Below are positions 16,153 to 24,829 of a stretch of 64,000 nt of DNA, piece by piece. A program made the position numbers and the translations under genes. Numbering within the stretch: the stretch's first letter is position 1; each line of letters begins with the position of its first letter. A model generated the notes under the pieces. It did no database searches. It saw only the letters and a list, made by a program, of their open reading frames with translations, and was not told the origin of the DNA. Source of the DNA: Amycolatopsis sp. EV170708-02-1 (GTDB taxonomy: Bacteria; Actinomycetota; Actinomycetes; Mycobacteriales; Pseudonocardiaceae); NCBI RefSeq assembly GCF_022479115.1, contig NZ_CP092497.1:1550001-1614000 (forward strand), written 5' to 3'.

Positions 16153-16896
16153 ATGATGAATTCAGGGGGCACACGCGCCTTGACGCTGGAGTCCGTGAGC
16201 AAGGTCTACGGATCCGGCGACGGCGCGGTCACGGCCTTGAACGGGGTGACCGTCGAGGTGCGCAAGGGCTCGTTCACCGCGGTGATGGGACCGTCGGGAT
16301 CGGGCAAGAGCACCTTCCTGCACTGCGCGGCGGGGCTGGACAAGCCGAGTTCCGGCCGGGTGCTGCTGGGGGACACGGAACTGAACAGGCTGCGCGAGAA
16401 AGCGCTCACCGAGCTGCGGCGGACCCGGATCGGGTTCATCTTCCAGGCCTACAACCTGTTGCCGTCGTTGAACGTGCTGCAGAACATCACGCTGCCGATG
16501 CGGCTGGCCGGGAAGAAGCCGGATCCGCAGTGGCTGCGCGAGATCGTCGAGGGAGTCGGGATCGCGAAGCGGCTCGAACACCGCCCGTCGGAGCTCTCCG
16601 GCGGCCAGCAGCAGCGGGTCGCGATCGCCCGCGCGCTGATCACCCGGCCCGAGGTCGTCCTCGCCGACGAGCCGACCGGGGCGCTGGACACGCGCACCGC
16701 GCGCCAGGTCCTCGACCTGCTTCGCTCCATTGTGGACAGCATGGGCCAGACCGTGCTGATGGTCACCCACGATCCCGTCGCGGCCTCGGCCGCGCACGGC
16801 GTGCTGTTCCTCGCCGACGGCAAGCTGGCGGGCCACCTCCCGGAGCCGACTCCCGACCGGGTCGCCGAGCGCATGACCCACCTCGGGGAGTGGTGA
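16153..16896 (+). CDS. ABC transporter ATP-binding protein (MacB/LolD type)
   Basis: A 247-residue ATPase with Walker A MGPSGSGKST (about residues 46-55), Q-loop IFQAYNLLPSLN, signature LSGGQQQRVAIARAL and Walker B VVLADEPTGALD. It belongs to the group that pairs with FtsX-like permeases for export of peptides or lipoproteins, or for mechanosensing. AAGGGGA precedes the ATG. The permease gene follows after 4 bp. Bases 16042-16152 carry no recognisable motif. Confidence 0.93.
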   Translation: MMNSGGTRALTLESVSKVYGSGDGAVTALNGVTVEVRKGSFTAVMGPSGSGKSTFLHCAAGLDKPSSGRVLLGDTELNRLREKALTELRRTRIGFIFQAYNLLPSLNVLQNITLPMRLAGKKPDPQWLREIVEGVGIAKRLEHRPSELSGGQQQRVAIARALITRPEVVLADEPTGALDTRTARQVLDLLRSIVDSMGQTVLMVTHDPVAASAAHGVLFLADGKLAGHLPEPTPDRVAERMTHLGEW

Positions 16897-16900
16897 CGTC

Positions 16901-19471
16901 ATGTGGGATTTGGCATGGCAGACGACGAAGACCCGCTTGAGCGGTTTCGTCGGCGCGTTCGTCGCGATCCTCTGCGGGACGGCGCTGGTCGCCGGTTGCG
17001 GCATCCTGATGGAATCGGGTCTGCGCGCGGGTGTCCCGACGCAGCGGTACGTGGACGCGGCGGTCGTCGTCGGCGGTCAGCAGACGGTCGACCCGCCGGG
17101 CGCCGGGCCGCTCGAGACCCAGCAGGTCGCCGAGCAGGCTTCGGTACCGGTGAGCCTCGCCGGGCTGATCTCGGCGGTGCCGGGTGTCCGCGGCGTGGTC
17201 GCGGAGCAGAGCTTCCCGGCCACCGTGGTGACGGCCGACGGCCGGACGCTGAACGGCCCCGAAGGCGGCCAGTCGCTGGGGCACAACTGGGACGCCGCGG
17301 CGCTGGCGCCGTTCTCGCTGCGTGACGGCCGGGCGCCCGCGGCCGCCGACGAGGTCGTCCTGGACGCGGACCTGGCGTCGCGGAGCGGGGTGTCGGCAGG
17401 TCAGCGGGTGAAGATCGCCGTCCGCTCGACGCCGGTGGAGTTCCGGGTTTCCGGTATCGCCGCCCCGAAGTCGGGCGACGGCCTCACCCGGCAATCCGCG
17501 GTGTTCTTCTCTCCGGAGAAGGCCGCCGAACTCGCCGGGACACCCGGACAGGCGCACGCAATCGGTGTCCTGGCGGACCCGGGCGTCACGCCGGGGGACC
17601 TCGCCGACCGGGTCCGTGCCGCAGTCGGCACCGACAAGGTGACGGTGACGACCGGCGTCGAGCGCAGCACGGTCGAGTTCCTCGACGTCAGCCAGACGCG
17701 GATGCTGCTGATGGCGCTCGCGGGCTCCTTCGGCGGGTTCGCGCTGCTCATCGCGGTGTTCGTCGTGGCGAGCACGCTGGCGCTGGTCATCAACCAGCGG
17801 CGCCGGGAGTTCGCGTTGCTGCGGGCGATCGCGGCGACCCCCCAGCAGATCCGCAAGCTCATCGGCGCCGAGACGATGATCGTCGCGGTGGCCGCCGGGG
17901 TGCTGGGCAGCGGCCTCGGCGTGGCCGTGGGATACGGGCTGAGGAACGCGTTCGGGGCCATCGGCGTGATCCCGCCGGACTTCGAACTGGCGATCAGCCC
18001 GATCCCGCTCGTCGCCGCGCTGGCGCTCGGCCTCGGCACGGCGCGCCTGGCCGCCTGGTCGGCTTCGCGGCGCCCGTCGTCGATCCGCCCGGTGGAGGCG
18101 CTCGGCGAGGCCGCGGTGGAGCGTCGTGAACTCGGACGTGTGCGCGTCCTCATCGGCTGTGCGCTGGTGGTGGCCGGTCTCGGCGGATCGATGGTCCCGA
18201 TCTTCCTCAGCGGCGACGCGGGGCTCGCGGCTTCGGGGAGCTCGTCATTGATCATCGTCATCGGGCTGGCCGTGGTCAGCCCGAAGGTGGTCGCCGTGAT
18301 GACGCGGCTGATCGCGCCGGTGCTCAACCGGACGTCGCGGATCAGCGGCTACCTGGCCGCGGCGAACAACCAGGCCAACTCGCGCCGCCTCGCCGCTGCG
18401 GTGACACCGGTGATGCTGGCGGTCTCGTTCGCGCTGACGATGTTCTACAGCCAGACCTCCGCGGCCGCCGCGCGCCAGGAGGAGACCGTCGAGTCGACCA
18501 CCGCGGACCACGTGCTCGCCAGTGGCACGGGCGGGCTCTCGCCGGAGGTCGCCGAGGCGGCACGGCGGATCCCCGGCGTCGCCGCCGCGACCCCGGTCGT
18601 CCGCACCGAGGTGATCAACACGGTGCAGGAACAGGACAGCCTGCGCGTCGAGCGGTACGCGGCGCAGGGGCTGGACGGCGCGCAGATCCGCGGGAATCTC
18701 GAACTGGGTGTCGTGTCGGGCAAGATCACCGACCTGACCGGGAACACCGTCGCGATGAGCGAATCGGAAGCCGGCTGGTACGAGAAGAAGATCGGCGACG
18801 AGGTCGAGTTCTACTTCGGTGACGGCGCCCCGGCCAAACTGCGGCTGGTCGCCACCTACACCCGCGACCAGGCGTTCGGCCGCTATGTGCTGCCCGCGGA
18901 GCTCGCCAGGGCGCACACCGGCGACCGGATGGACGACGCGGTGCTGGTGCGGCAGCAGCCCGACGCGGACTCCGCCACGGTGACCGCCGCGCTGAACGAT
19001 CTCGCGACCCGCTATCCGGGACTGGCCGTGACACCGGGATCGGCGGTGGCCGCTCCCGCGGGCGGGCAGCAGCAGGCCCAGTTCTACGTGAACCTGGTCG
19101 CGGTCGGGGTGATCCTCGGCTACGTCGTCATCTCCGTGGCGAACACGCTGGTGATGAGCACGGCACAGCGTTCCCGCGAGTTCGCGCTGCTGCGCCTGAT
19201 CGGCACGTCGAAACGCCAGGTGGTGCGGATGATGCGCTTCGAAGCGCTGACGACGGTCGGCGTCGCGGCGCTGCTGGGGACCGTGGTGGCCGGGGTTCCG
19301 CTGGTACTGCTGAATCTCGGCCTGCGCGGCACGCCGCTGCCGTCCGGCACGATCACCGTCTTCGGCGGGGTCGTCGCCGGGGCGATCCTGCTCGGCGTCC
19401 TGTCGCTCGGTCTCGCCACCCGCGTGGCGCTGCGGTCGAAGCCGATCGAAGCGATCGGCCTCCGCGAGTAG
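16901..19471 (+). CDS. FtsX-like ABC transporter permease
   Basis: This 856-residue protein has a membrane segment near residues 17-37, a large extracytoplasmic domain, a first FtsX block of three segments (about 265-390), then further segments near 415-475, a second extracytoplasmic domain and a last FtsX block (about 735-850) with ANTLVMSTAQRSREFALLRLIGTSKRQV. The double layout is typical of actinobacterial permeases partnered with MacB-like ATPases. The substrate is not evident. It converges on the DUF2252 gene with an 18-bp gap and no obvious hairpin. Confidence 0.92.
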   Translation: MWDLAWQTTKTRLSGFVGAFVAILCGTALVAGCGILMESGLRAGVPTQRYVDAAVVVGGQQTVDPPGAGPLETQQVAEQASVPVSLAGLISAVPGVRGVVAEQSFPATVVTADGRTLNGPEGGQSLGHNWDAAALAPFSLRDGRAPAAADEVVLDADLASRSGVSAGQRVKIAVRSTPVEFRVSGIAAPKSGDGLTRQSAVFFSPEKAAELAGTPGQAHAIGVLADPGVTPGDLADRVRAAVGTDKVTVTTGVERSTVEFLDVSQTRMLLMALAGSFGGFALLIAVFVVASTLALVINQRRREFALLRAIAATPQQIRKLIGAETMIVAVAAGVLGSGLGVAVGYGLRNAFGAIGVIPPDFELAISPIPLVAALALGLGTARLAAWSASRRPSSIRPVEALGEAAVERRELGRVRVLIGCALVVAGLGGSMVPIFLSGDAGLAASGSSSLIIVIGLAVVSPKVVAVMTRLIAPVLNRTSRISGYLAAANNQANSRRLAAAVTPVMLAVSFALTMFYSQTSAAAARQEETVESTTADHVLASGTGGLSPEVAEAARRIPGVAAATPVVRTEVINTVQEQDSLRVERYAAQGLDGAQIRGNLELGVVSGKITDLTGNTVAMSESEAGWYEKKIGDEVEFYFGDGAPAKLRLVATYTRDQAFGRYVLPAELARAHTGDRMDDAVLVRQQPDADSATVTAALNDLATRYPGLAVTPGSAVAAPAGGQQQAQFYVNLVAVGVILGYVVISVANTLVMSTAQRSREFALLRLIGTSKRQVVRMMRFEALTTVGVAALLGTVVAGVPLVLLNLGLRGTPLPSGTITVFGGVVAGAILLGVLSLGLATRVALRSKPIEAIGLRE

Positions 19472-19489
19472 TACGTTCCCGTCGTCCGG

Positions 19490-20842
19490 TCAGCCCTCGG
19501 CGGCCGGCCGGACGGCGGGGATCTTCCCGCCGCGGAAGGCGTCCACGAACAACCGGTGGTCTTCCCGTGACTGTTCGGCGTAGGCCATGCCGAACTCGGT
19601 CAGCGTGCGGACGAACTCGTCCTCGCGGTCGCCGATCACCCCGGCGATGGCCTCTTCGCTCTGGAAGTCGACGAGGGTCTGCTCCGAGTCCGAATCGGAC
19701 ACACAGTGCATCTTCGCGGTGGCCCGGCCAAGGTAGTCGAGGACCGGCCCCATTTCCGACGGCTCGGTCAGATCCGACCAGTCCAGATCGTCGACGTAGG
19801 GCGACAGCTCCGAGACCACGAACCCGGTCCCGTCGATCTCCGTGTGACCCAGCCAGGGATCCGCGTGCGCCTGCAACGCGCGCTGGGAGACGGCCGTGCG
19901 GTGCCCCTCGTCGGTGAAGTAGCCCCGGATGCGCTCGTCGGACACGATCCGGCTCGGCGCCGCGACGTTCCCTTGCTTCATCGACAGGACGACGTCGTTC
20001 TCCAGTGCCTGGGTGCGGCCTTCGACGAGGATGTTGTACGCGGGCAGCCCGGCCGAGCCGATGCCGAACCCGGTCCGGCCGACGATGTCCTTGACCCGGT
20101 AGGTGATGCTGCCGAACCGCTTGTTCTCCGGAATGGTGTCCAAATAGGACTCGAACGCCCTGGTCGCGATCTCGTGCTCGGCCTTGCCGAGGACCCGGAC
20201 CCCGGGCCCGTGCCGGAACCTGCGGTCGTAATCCTCCACAGTGGTCAGTTCGTCGAGCAGATCGATCCGGGTCTTGAGCCGGGCCCTCAGCAGGACGTCG
20301 TGCAGGACGCCTTCGGTGCTGTCCAGCTGAAGCCGGACGAGTTCGTCGCCGGGCCGCTCGGCGTACTCGCGGACCTGCTTGACGTAGGCGCGCAGATAGG
20401 TGCCGATCAGCTTCTCGATGTCGTCGTCCGAGATCGCCTTGCTCCACGCCAGCAGCGCGACGCTCGCGGCCAGCCGTTTCAGGTCCCAGGTGAAGCAGCC
20501 GAGGTAGGCCTCGTCGAAGTCGTTGACGTCGAACACCAGCGTCCCGGACGAATCCATGTAGCTGCCGAAGTTCTCGGCGTGCAGGTCGCCCTGGATCCAC
20601 ACTCGGCTGGTCTCGGCGTTCGCCCACGGGTCGTCCTCGTGCACCATGTCCGCGTAGAACAGGCACGCCGAGCCCCGGTAGAAGGCGAACGGAGCGGCGG
20701 CCATCTTGCGGAACTTGCGGCGGAACGCGTCGGCGTCCGCGCGCATGAGGTCCTCGAAGGCCTCCACCAGCACCTCGACGATCCGCGTTCGGCGATCGTC
20801 CTCGCCCCGCTCGCGGATCCGCCCGACCACACCTGTCATCAC
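19490..20842 (-). CDS. DUF2252 family protein
   Basis: This 450-residue protein has the length and conserved blocks of DUF2252: FRKMAAAPFAFYRGSACLFY, VWIQGDLHAENFGSYMDSSG and VFDVNDFDEAYLGCF in the first third, and FGIGSAGLPAYNILVEG in the middle. The GDxHxxNFG and DFDE blocks recall kinase-like phosphotransferases of the aminoglycoside-kinase fold, but no function is established. The protein is cytoplasmic. It is probably a single-gene unit starting at ATG 20842. Confidence 0.88.
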   Translation of the reverse strand: MMTGVVGRIRERGEDDRRTRIVEVLVEAFEDLMRADADAFRRKFRKMAAAPFAFYRGSACLFYADMVHEDDPWANAETSRVWIQGDLHAENFGSYMDSSGTLVFDVNDFDEAYLGCFTWDLKRLAASVALLAWSKAISDDDIEKLIGTYLRAYVKQVREYAERPGDELVRLQLDSTEGVLHDVLLRARLKTRIDLLDELTTVEDYDRRFRHGPGVRVLGKAEHEIATRAFESYLDTIPENKRFGSITYRVKDIVGRTGFGIGSAGLPAYNILVEGRTQALENDVVLSMKQGNVAAPSRIVSDERIRGYFTDEGHRTAVSQRALQAHADPWLGHTEIDGTGFVVSELSPYVDDLDWSDLTEPSEMGPVLDYLGRATAKMHCVSDSDSEQTLVDFQSEEAIAGVIGDREDEFVRTLTEFGMAYAEQSREDHRLFVDAFRGGKIPAVRPAAEG

Positions 20843-20889
20843 GACCTCCAGACGTCGTTACGGTGCCACAGGTCGGTTCGCCGGGCAGA

Positions 20890-21657
20890 TCAGATCTTGC
20901 GGAAACGGGCGTCCAGCAGCGCGAAGGCGCCGAACACGGCGATCCCCGCCGCGAGCGTGAGGAGCATCGGGACGCCGTAGGGCTGAGCAGCGAGCGTCTT
21001 CATGGCCACGTCCAGCCCGCTCGCTTTGGCGGGGTCGAAGGTGACCGCGGCGACCACCGTCAGCACCCCGACGGTGCCGTATGCGGCGGAGAGCGCGATC
21101 CAGCCGATCTGCCCGAGCCGGATCGTCGCGGCGCGGGTCGGCCCGGACGCGCCGCCGAAGTCGAGCTCCCGCACGAAGGTCTTCCGGAACCCGCGCTGGG
21201 CGAGGAACACCGCCACCGCGACGACGGCGATCCCGGTGGTCGCGACCAGTGCCTGGCCGTAGGACTCCGCCAGCAGCCCGGCGACGAGCGAGGCTTGCCC
21301 GTCGTCGGCACCCGCGACGGCGATCTTCACCGCGCTGTAGGACACAAGGCCGTACAGCACGACCTCGATGGCGCTGACGATCCGGCGCACGGTCCGCCGC
21401 CGCGCCTTGACGTGCCGGTGCCCGGTGATCGCTTCGCTCAGCTGCCACAACGCCAGGACGGCGAGACCGGCCGCGATCAGCCAGAGCAGCCACGCGCCGC
21501 CCTCGGAGACCACCGCCTGCAGTGCGCCCGCCTTGTCCGCCTTCGCCTTGTCGCCGAGGGCCACCTGCGCCGCGAGCCAGGCGACGAGGAGGTGCACGAC
21601 CGCGTAACAGACGAGCCCGCCGCGGGCGATCAGGCCGAACGTCTTGCTGTCGCGCAT
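20890..21657 (-). CDS. DUF1206 integral membrane protein
   Basis: This 255-residue protein is made of three repeated units, each with two membrane segments, the DUF1206 layout. Each unit begins with a GYVVVGLVHL-like element (here GGLVCYAVVHLLVAW, VVLYGLVSYSAVKI and GWIALSAAYGTVGVLTV). The ATG at 21657 is preceded by GAGGAT; a longer in-frame start lacks a ribosome-binding site. Its function is unknown. The divergent gap 21658-21864 to the next gene should hold both promoters; no clear operator was seen. Confidence 0.85.
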   Translation of the reverse strand: MRDSKTFGLIARGGLVCYAVVHLLVAWLAAQVALGDKAKADKAGALQAVVSEGGAWLLWLIAAGLAVLALWQLSEAITGHRHVKARRRTVRRIVSAIEVVLYGLVSYSAVKIAVAGADDGQASLVAGLLAESYGQALVATTGIAVVAVAVFLAQRGFRKTFVRELDFGGASGPTRAATIRLGQIGWIALSAAYGTVGVLTVVAAVTFDPAKASGLDVAMKTLAAQPYGVPMLLTLAAGIAVFGAFALLDARFRKI

Positions 21658-21864
21658 CGGGCGATCCTCGTCGAGTGGCCGCCCGTTCACCAGGGCCGGT
21701 GGGAGCAATGTGCCCGATCCGTCGGCTTTGCCGGAGCTCTGACCCGGCCCGATCTGACCAACGGATCCAGCTGGCGATCGTCGCCCACGAGGCAGGCCGG
21801 ACTTGATCTCCAGTTAGGTGGAGGGTGAAGCCTGGTGTTCACCGAATTGCTTCAAGGAGTGAAC

Positions 21865-22224
21865 ATGGGCGAGGACAAGGGTTTCTACTCGATCATCGAG
21901 TACGCGGTCGACGGACCGGAGACTCAGGCGGCGTTGGTGGAGGCCTTCGCGGAGATCCAGGACCGCTGGGTCCGGTTCTACCCGGGCTACGTTTCGGCCC
22001 GCTTCCACGCGAGCGTGGACGGGACGAGGGTCGTCAACGTCGTCAGCTGGGCGAGCGAAGCGGACTACCGGCATTTCGAAGAGACGTCGGATACCGCGGG
22101 ACGGCTCGCGGCCATCCAAACCGCGCTCGACGGGCTGCCTGGCGAGGTCGAGTCACTGGTCAGTGCGAATCCCCGCTATCGCGTCGTACGGGAGACGGGG
22201 CCCGGCCCGCGAATCGCCGGCTGA
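21865..22224 (+). CDS. ABM-like small monooxygenase-fold protein
   Basis: A 119-residue protein resembling antibiotic-biosynthesis-monooxygenase (dimeric alpha/beta-barrel) proteins: FYSIIEYAVDGPETQAALVE, then VNVVSWASEADYRHFEE. Family members range from cofactor-free oxygenases to stress proteins. The start is the ATG at 21865 with AAGGAG 5 bp upstream; a GTG 30 bp earlier has none. Its last 65 bp overlap the end of the convergent gene at 22160. Confidence 0.75.
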   Translation: MGEDKGFYSIIEYAVDGPETQAALVEAFAEIQDRWVRFYPGYVSARFHASVDGTRVVNVVSWASEADYRHFEETSDTAGRLAAIQTALDGLPGEVESLVSANPRYRVVRETGPGPRIAG

Positions 22225-23527
22225 CGGCGCGGATGCCGAAGGCCACGAGCAGGCCGAGGACGGCCAGCCCGAACGGCCGGAGCGCGACCGTCCACGGCCA
22301 CGCTTCGCCGTCGAGCGCGAGGTGGGCGGGCTGGTATTCCAGCGTCCTCGCCGTCCACCGCGTGGTCGCGGCGTCCGTCGTGCGGGCCAGGTCTTCGAGG
22401 ACGGCGTCGAACGGGAACCCCGGTTCGGCGTGCAGGTACACCGGTGAGAGCCCCGAGTAGCGCTCGGCGGCGCGACTCGCGGCCGCGTCGGTGCCGGGCA
22501 CGATCAGCCGGTCGGGGCCGGCGGCCGGGGTGCCGCGCGGCGCGAAGGTCAGGCCGTGCCGGGACCGGATCGGCGCGCCGTCGAGGCCGACCGCCCGCGT
22601 TTCGACCGCGAGGGACTGGCCGTAGGTGTCGAACACCGCGGCCAGTTCCAGTTCCCGGATCCCGGTCGTCAGCAGGACGTCCAGCCGGGGCTTGTCCCAC
22701 CGGAAGGCGGTGTTGAACCCGACCACGGTGTCCGCCGCTTCGAAGCTGTTCTGCTCCATCGGCGGGCTTGAGCCGGGGGAGTAGTGGGTCCAGCCGACGG
22801 CTTCCGCCGCCTTCCGCGCGGCCTCTGTGCCGGCGAAGCGCTCGGTGACATGGAGCGCCCCGTCGATCCCGGAGAGGATCCCGCCCGTGGTCACGATGTT
22901 CCCGTCGTCGACGTAACGTGTGCCGCGAATCCAGTCCACGGCGGGGAATTCGTCGTCGAAGCCACCGATGCGGATCCAGTGCGCGGTGGCCTTCCGCCCG
23001 TCGAGGAGCCCGGCCGTCGCGAGTACGCCCGAACCGTTGCAGACGCTCATGAGCAGCGAGCCCCGCGCCGACTGCCGCTTCAGCCACTCGGTCACCGGCC
23101 GTGTGGTCGGCTCGCCGAGATCCGGCAACGCGGGCACCACCACGACGTCCGGCGCGGCGGACGAAAGCATCCTGTCGAGATCGGCGAAACCGAGGTCCGG
23201 GATCAGGTCGAGGCCGCCGGTCAGCGTGACCGGCCGGGCCTCCGGCGCGACGGTGTAGGCGTTGAACGCACCGGACGCCGCCAGGACCTCGTAGGGCGCG
23301 AGCGCGTCGGAGACGACGGCGCCCTCGTTGCCCACGACGACCACCGCGGTGGGTTTCGCGGGATCGTGCGGCCGGTGGACAGGGCGCGCCGCGCTCCCGT
23401 CTGTCCGCTGCGCGTAGCGGTTTTCGAAGCTGGCGCTGAGCGTGACGGCGCCGAGCGTGACCGGCAGGGCCAGCGCGGCGACGGTGAACGCCAGCACGGT
23501 CAGCGTGACACGGACGAAGGATCGCAT
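22160..23527 (-). CDS. Membrane-anchored DJ-1/PfpI (GATase1-like) protein
   Basis: This 455-residue protein has an N-terminal membrane segment (VTLTVLAFTVAALALPVTL), an extracytoplasmic DJ-1/PfpI domain and a C-terminal segment (FGLAVLGLLVAFGIRAV). The nucleophile elbow is MSVCNGSGVLATAGLLDG, with Cys where the family has it and GGILSGIDGALH further on. A second block resembling the same family begins FNTAFRWDKPRLDVLLTTG. Most relatives are cytoplasmic or AraC-fused, so two anchors are unusual. The start is the ATG at 23527. The small membrane-protein gene lies 2 bp upstream, implying one operon. Confidence 0.78.
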   Translation of the reverse strand: MRSFVRVTLTVLAFTVAALALPVTLGAVTLSASFENRYAQRTDGSAARPVHRPHDPAKPTAVVVVGNEGAVVSDALAPYEVLAASGAFNAYTVAPEARPVTLTGGLDLIPDLGFADLDRMLSSAAPDVVVVPALPDLGEPTTRPVTEWLKRQSARGSLLMSVCNGSGVLATAGLLDGRKATAHWIRIGGFDDEFPAVDWIRGTRYVDDGNIVTTGGILSGIDGALHVTERFAGTEAARKAAEAVGWTHYSPGSSPPMEQNSFEAADTVVGFNTAFRWDKPRLDVLLTTGIRELELAAVFDTYGQSLAVETRAVGLDGAPIRSRHGLTFAPRGTPAAGPDRLIVPGTDAAASRAAERYSGLSPVYLHAEPGFPFDAVLEDLARTTDAATTRWTARTLEYQPAHLALDGEAWPWTVALRPFGLAVLGLLVAFGIRAVSRRFAGRAPSPVRRDSGDSH

Positions 23528-23529
23528 GG

Positions 23530-23928
23530 TCAGGCTCCGTACTCGGCGCGGCGGCGGAGCATGGCGGCGAGCATCGCGGGCACCATCAGCACGTGCCCGG
23601 CCGTCATCAGGGTCGATCCCGAGATCAGGCCGGTCCAGAAGAACGGCAGGAACAGCAGGTAGGGCACGTACATCGCGGCCGACATCTCCGCGATCGAAGC
23701 CCAGCCGTGGCGCCGGATCCGCATCCACAGCGCCATGCCGAGCGACATGTTCGTCGCCATCACCAGCGCGTTCGCGGTCACGTTCCCGGCGAGGCCCGGC
23801 CACAGGAACGACCAGACCGGTTCCAGGACGACCATCCCGGCCACCATCGAGATCAGCATCTCCACGGCGTGGCGGGTGAAGTGCAGGACGGCCTGCTTGC
23901 GGGTCTTCTGTTCTGTCGTGTGGTTCAT
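23530..23928 (-). CDS. Small integral membrane protein
   Basis: This 132-residue protein has four likely membrane segments (AVEMLISMVAGMVVLEPVW; NALVMATNMSLGMALWM; AAMYVPYLLFLPFFWTG; TLMTAGHVLMVPAMLAAM) and polar ends. The family is unnamed to me and its function is unknown. The ATG at 23928 follows a GGAG-like site (AGGGAGCCGGAA). It is the first gene of a pair with the DJ-1/PfpI protein, 2 bp apart. Confidence 0.75.
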   Translation of the reverse strand: MNHTTEQKTRKQAVLHFTRHAVEMLISMVAGMVVLEPVWSFLWPGLAGNVTANALVMATNMSLGMALWMRIRRHGWASIAEMSAAMYVPYLLFLPFFWTGLISGSTLMTAGHVLMVPAMLAAMLRRRAEYGA

Positions 23929-24019
23929 TTCCGGCTCCCTCGGTCGATGCGACGGGAGCAATGTTCGGCCGTGGCGGGGCACGAGGGCAGGTGCCGGAAG
24001 TCATGGGCGAGGTCATGTG

Positions 24020-24082
24020 ACCGGTGTCCCTCCGGTCACGCGTGTCGTCCATCGGATCACACGTGCCGTCCGGCCAGTCACG
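24020..24082. repeat. 21-bp repeat array B (half array)
   Basis: Three 21-bp blocks in the inverted orientation (24020-24040, 24041-24061, 24062-24082) match the CGTGTCGTCC...TCACG units of arrays A and C. The first block can pair with GTGACCGG just upstream (24017-24024). No forward arm of full length is present. It lies in the 259-bp gap 23929-24187, which holds nothing else recognisable. Confidence 0.7.
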
Positions 24083-24187
24083 CGAAGCCGCCGGATCGGT
24101 CCGGCGGGGGCGTTCGGGTATTTGGCAACTAACCGGGCTTGGCTTCGTCCTGCTGTCACGGTGGAGCCTGGAACCCTGACACGCTGC

Positions 24188-24829
24188 TCAGAACAGGCCG
24201 AGTTCCTTCGCGCGCAGGGCGGCCTGGGTGCGGTCCCGTACCTGGAGCTTGGACAGGACACTCGTCACGAGGTTCTTCACGGTGCCCTCGGCGAGGAACA
24301 GCGTCTTGGCGATCTCGCGGTTGCTGCGGCCGTCCGCGAGGAGCCGGACGACCTCCAGTTCCCGTTCCGACAACGGTGTCACCAACGGCCGGGGTGTCTC
24401 GGCGGGCAGCCGGGCCACTCGCGCGACGAGTTTCGCCGCGACGGAAGGCTGCAGCACCGATTCGCCCCGTTCGGCCGCCACCAGCGCTTCGACCAGCCGC
24501 GTCGACGAGACGTCCTTGAGCAGATAGCCGACGGCGCCCGCGCGCAACGCGGCGAACACGTCTTCGTCGTCGTCGAAGGTCGTCAGCGCCAGGACACGCA
24601 CGTCGGGCTGCTCGGCGCGAAGCCTCGCGGTGGCGGCGATCCCGTCCAGTACCGGCATCCGCAGATCCATCAGCGCGACGTCGGGACGGAGTTCGGCGCA
24701 GAGGCGCACGGCCTCCTCGCCGTTCGCGGCCTCACCGACGACGTCGATCTCCGGCTGGACTTCCAGCAGGGTCGCCAGCGCTTCGCGGAACAACGCCTGG
24801 TCGTCGACGATCAGCACGCGGACGGTCAT
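24188..24829 (-). CDS. NarL/LiaR-family response regulator
   Basis: A 213-residue regulator with receiver motifs VLIVDDQALFREAL, phospho-acceptor Asp in DVALMDLRMPVLDG (about residue 52) and a conserved Lys in GYLLKDVSS. The LuxR-type DNA-binding domain is SERELEVVRLLADGRSNREIA, then AEGTVKNLVTSVLSKL. Its ATG overlaps the stop of the upstream kinase gene by 4 bp, a standard two-component pair. Its targets are unknown. Confidence 0.93.
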   Translation of the reverse strand: MTVRVLIVDDQALFREALATLLEVQPEIDVVGEAANGEEAVRLCAELRPDVALMDLRMPVLDGIAATARLRAEQPDVRVLALTTFDDDEDVFAALRAGAVGYLLKDVSSTRLVEALVAAERGESVLQPSVAAKLVARVARLPAETPRPLVTPLSERELEVVRLLADGRSNREIAKTLFLAEGTVKNLVTSVLSKLQVRDRTQAALRAKELGLF

